Positions 6,716 to 8,203 of a stretch of 8,203 bases of DNA are shown piece by piece (position 1 is the first letter of the stretch; every line of letters begins with the position of its first letter). Below the pieces are notes generated by a model, which was not told where the DNA came from, searched no databases, and saw only the letters and a list, made by a program, of their open reading frames with translations. This DNA is from VAZQ01 sp040510075 (GTDB lineage Bacteria; Pseudomonadota; Alphaproteobacteria; Rhizobiales; Xanthobacteraceae): assembly GCA_040510075.1 (NCBI GenBank), contig JBEVJT010000150.1, positions 1 through 8,203 on the forward strand, given 5' to 3'. The position numbers and the translations under genes are program-made.

Positions 6716-7711
6716 ATGGCGGGAAAGACGTACGCAATCCTTGGCGGCGGCGGCAGCTTCGGCATTCACGCTGCATTCTATCTGCTCGACTATGCCAATC
6801 CGAAGAAGGTGATCGGCATCGGCCGCAATCCTTTGCGGCCCGAGCCGTTCTCGCTCGCAATCGATAAGCGCGAGGGCTACGAGTATCACGCCCGCCACGT
6901 CACCCATGAGCTGGACCTGCTGCTCGAGCTGCTCGATCGCGAGAAGCCGGAGGTCATCGTGAATTTCGCCGCGCAGGGTGAAGGCGCCGTTTCATGGAAG
7001 CACTCGTGGCGATTTTTCGAGACGAATTCCATGGCGCTCACGCGTCTAGTGGAGGAGCTGATGAAGCGCGACTGGCTCGAGCGCTTCATTCAGATCGGAA
7101 CCTCCGAGATGTATGGCTCGGTCGAGCACGCAACCACGGAAGACGAACCGATCAAGCCGACAAGCCCCTACGCGGCCTCGAAAGTCGCGTTCGACATGTA
7201 TCTCGACTCCGTTCATCGCTTCCTGAAATTTCCCATGAACATCATTCGACCATCGAATGCTTATTGCCCGGGCCAGCTGCTGCATCGGGTGATTCCGAAA
7301 GCCATCTGGTGCGGCCTCACCGGAAACAAGCTGCCACTGCATGGCGGCGGGCGGGCGGAGAAGTCGTACATTCACGCCCGAGATCTCGGCCGCGCCATTC
7401 ACCTGGTTTCGGAAAAGGCGCCGCTTGGCGTCACTTATAATGCGGGCCCGGAGAGGCCCACCTCGATCCGCGAGGTGGTCGAGCGCTGCGCCAAAGCGCT
7501 GGGCATGCCGTTCGAGCAGCTTTGCACGATGTCTGCTGATAGGTTAGGGCAGGACTCACGCTACTGGTTGGATTCCACCCGCATCAAAAGGGATGTGGCG
7601 TGGGAGCCGAAGATCGGATGGGATGAGGGCTTGGCCGAAATGGTGGAATGGGGCAAGCGCTACCTTCCCGCCATCAAGGATTGGCCGACCGAGTATGTTC
7701 TCAGAGCGTGA
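6716..7711 (+). CDS. Nucleotide-sugar 4,6-dehydratase-like SDR (RmlB/GMD group)
   Basis: The product has 331 residues. Several landmarks match dTDP-glucose 4,6-dehydratase (RmlB) and relatives: a glycine-rich LGGGGSFG loop (9-16), NFAAQGEGAVSW (83-94), and GTSEMYG (128-134). Y152-xxx-K156 (SPYAASK) follows, then RPSNAYCPGQ (178-187), and DRLGQDSRYWLDSTRI (275-290), which parallels the RmlB C-terminal block. RmlB uses a TDE triad with Asp and Glu for dehydration; here the triplet is T129-S130-E131. The Glu is kept and the Asp is Ser, as in the GDP-mannose 4,6-dehydratase style of active site. The likely reaction is formation of a 4-keto-6-deoxy sugar nucleotide, or a 4-epimerisation or reduction by a related enzyme. 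The nucleotide and sugar are not determined. The ATG at 6716 has a weak purine-rich leader (AAAGAG). Confidence 0.85.
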   Translation: MAGKTYAILGGGGSFGIHAAFYLLDYANPKKVIGIGRNPLRPEPFSLAIDKREGYEYHARHVTHELDLLLELLDREKPEVIVNFAAQGEGAVSWKHSWRFFETNSMALTRLVEELMKRDWLERFIQIGTSEMYGSVEHATTEDEPIKPTSPYAASKVAFDMYLDSVHRFLKFPMNIIRPSNAYCPGQLLHRVIPKAIWCGLTGNKLPLHGGGRAEKSYIHARDLGRAIHLVSEKAPLGVTYNAGPERPTSIREVVERCAKALGMPFEQLCTMSADRLGQDSRYWLDSTRIKRDVAWEPKIGWDEGLAEMVEWGKRYLPAIKDWPTEYVLRA

Positions 7712-7716
7712 GTGAC

Positions 7717-8203
7717 ATGAGCGTGCAGGCACAACGCGTGGCCCCTCTTCGCCGCAATCGCTTCGATCTCGTGGCCGCGCGCCAGCGCTGCCGCACTTAC
7801 CGGAGACGGATCCTGGACATCTCGCAGCAGGTCAGTGCGCTGCACGTTGCCCCTGCCTTCTCCTGCACCGAGATCACCGACCTGATCTACAACGGGCTTA
7901 TGCGGCGCGAGCCGAACGGCGAGTACCGCGACGTGTTCCTCATGTCCAAGGGGCACGGCTGCATGATCCAGTACGTGATCCTCGAGGAGCAGGGCGTGCT
8001 TTCGCGCCGAGATCTGGATCTTTACTGCAAGCCGGCTGGCCGTTTGGGCGCGCATCCCGATTATGAAACGCCAGGCATCACCGCATCAACCGGCTCGCTG
8101 GGACATGGCCTGGGCATCGCAACCGGCCAAGCCTATGCGGAGCAGCTCAAGGGCACTGACGTATTGGTTTACTGTCTTCTTTCAGACGGCGAATTTCAGG
8201 AAG
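7717..8203 (+). CDS. Transketolase, N-terminal thiamine-diphosphate part (3' end outside window)
   Basis: The gene is cut by the window end after 162 full codons. The visible part matches the start of transketolase N-terminal domains: LHVAPAFSCTEI (42-53), MSKGHG (76-81), GAHPD (111-115), GSLGHGLGIATG (126-137) and SDGEFQE (156-162). The last is the beginning of the thiamine-diphosphate/Mg binding motif. Transketolases move two-carbon ketol units between sugar phosphates. In sugar-nucleotide loci, split or stand-alone transketolase-like enzymes can also build C-branched sugars. Here it could make sedoheptulose 7-phosphate for a heptose route, or attach a two-carbon branch. Whether this is a split N-terminal subunit (about 270 residues) or a full-length enzyme cannot be seen. 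ATG 7717 is used as the start. An in-frame GTG at 7708 would overlap the preceding TGA as GTGA, the same arrangement seen at 3854, and is a fair alternative. Confidence 0.87.
   Translation, partial: MSVQAQRVAPLRRNRFDLVAARQRCRTYRRRILDISQQVSALHVAPAFSCTEITDLIYNGLMRREPNGEYRDVFLMSKGHGCMIQYVILEEQGVLSRRDLDLYCKPAGRLGAHPDYETPGITASTGSLGHGLGIATGQAYAEQLKGTDVLVYCLLSDGEFQE

Overview
The window is a dense, one-directional block of sugar-nucleotide genes from a GC-rich bacterium (roughly 60% GC by eye, GC-biased third codon positions). Gene content, frequent GTGA/TGATG-type junctions and overall protein style suggest an alphaproteobacterium, possibly a Rhizobiales member. That placement is inference from style, not from a marker gene. 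Every supported gene is on the + strand. Gaps between genes are 0 to 23 bases or short overlaps, so the whole window reads as part of one long operon whose promoter and end lie outside. No RNA gene, mobile element, CRISPR array or convincing terminator is visible, and no stretch over 300 bases lacks a gene.

Layout: (1) 1-321, C-terminal end of an extended SDR nucleotide-sugar epimerase/dehydratase cut by the window edge. (2) 335-1339, a complete NAD-dependent epimerase/dehydratase with intact active site. (3) 1358-2908, a fused nucleotidyltransferase plus PfkB kinase resembling HldE/RfaE but with the two domains in the opposite order. (4) 2919-3857, a Gfo/Idh/MocA oxidoreductase. (5) 3854-5149, a UDP-glucose/GDP-mannose dehydrogenase homologue whose catalytic cysteine is replaced by asparagine. 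(6) 5152-6036, an SDR in which the YxxxK pair is replaced by HxxxH. (7) 6036-6692, a class I SAM methyltransferase. (8) 6716-7711, an RmlB/GMD-like sugar-nucleotide 4,6-dehydratase homologue. (9) 7717-8203 onward, the N-terminal thiamine-diphosphate half of a transketolase, cut by the window edge.

Together these look like the sugar-synthesis part of a surface-polysaccharide (O-antigen, capsule or exopolysaccharide) locus. A sugar phosphate would be phosphorylated and activated by the fused kinase/nucleotidyltransferase. It would then be remodelled by epimerases, a dehydratase and oxidoreductases, and methylated. The transketolase could supply sedoheptulose 7-phosphate for a heptose route, or add a two-carbon branch to a keto-sugar. 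No glycosyltransferase, flippase or polymerase is present in the window.

The most interesting points are the two adjacent enzymes with altered catalytic residues (genes 5 and 6), the domain-swapped HldE-like fusion with a changed sugar-recognition segment, and the co-occurrence of these with a transketolase. This could be a pathway to an uncommon heptose, branched or higher-carbon sugar. The end product cannot be deduced from the sequence alone.
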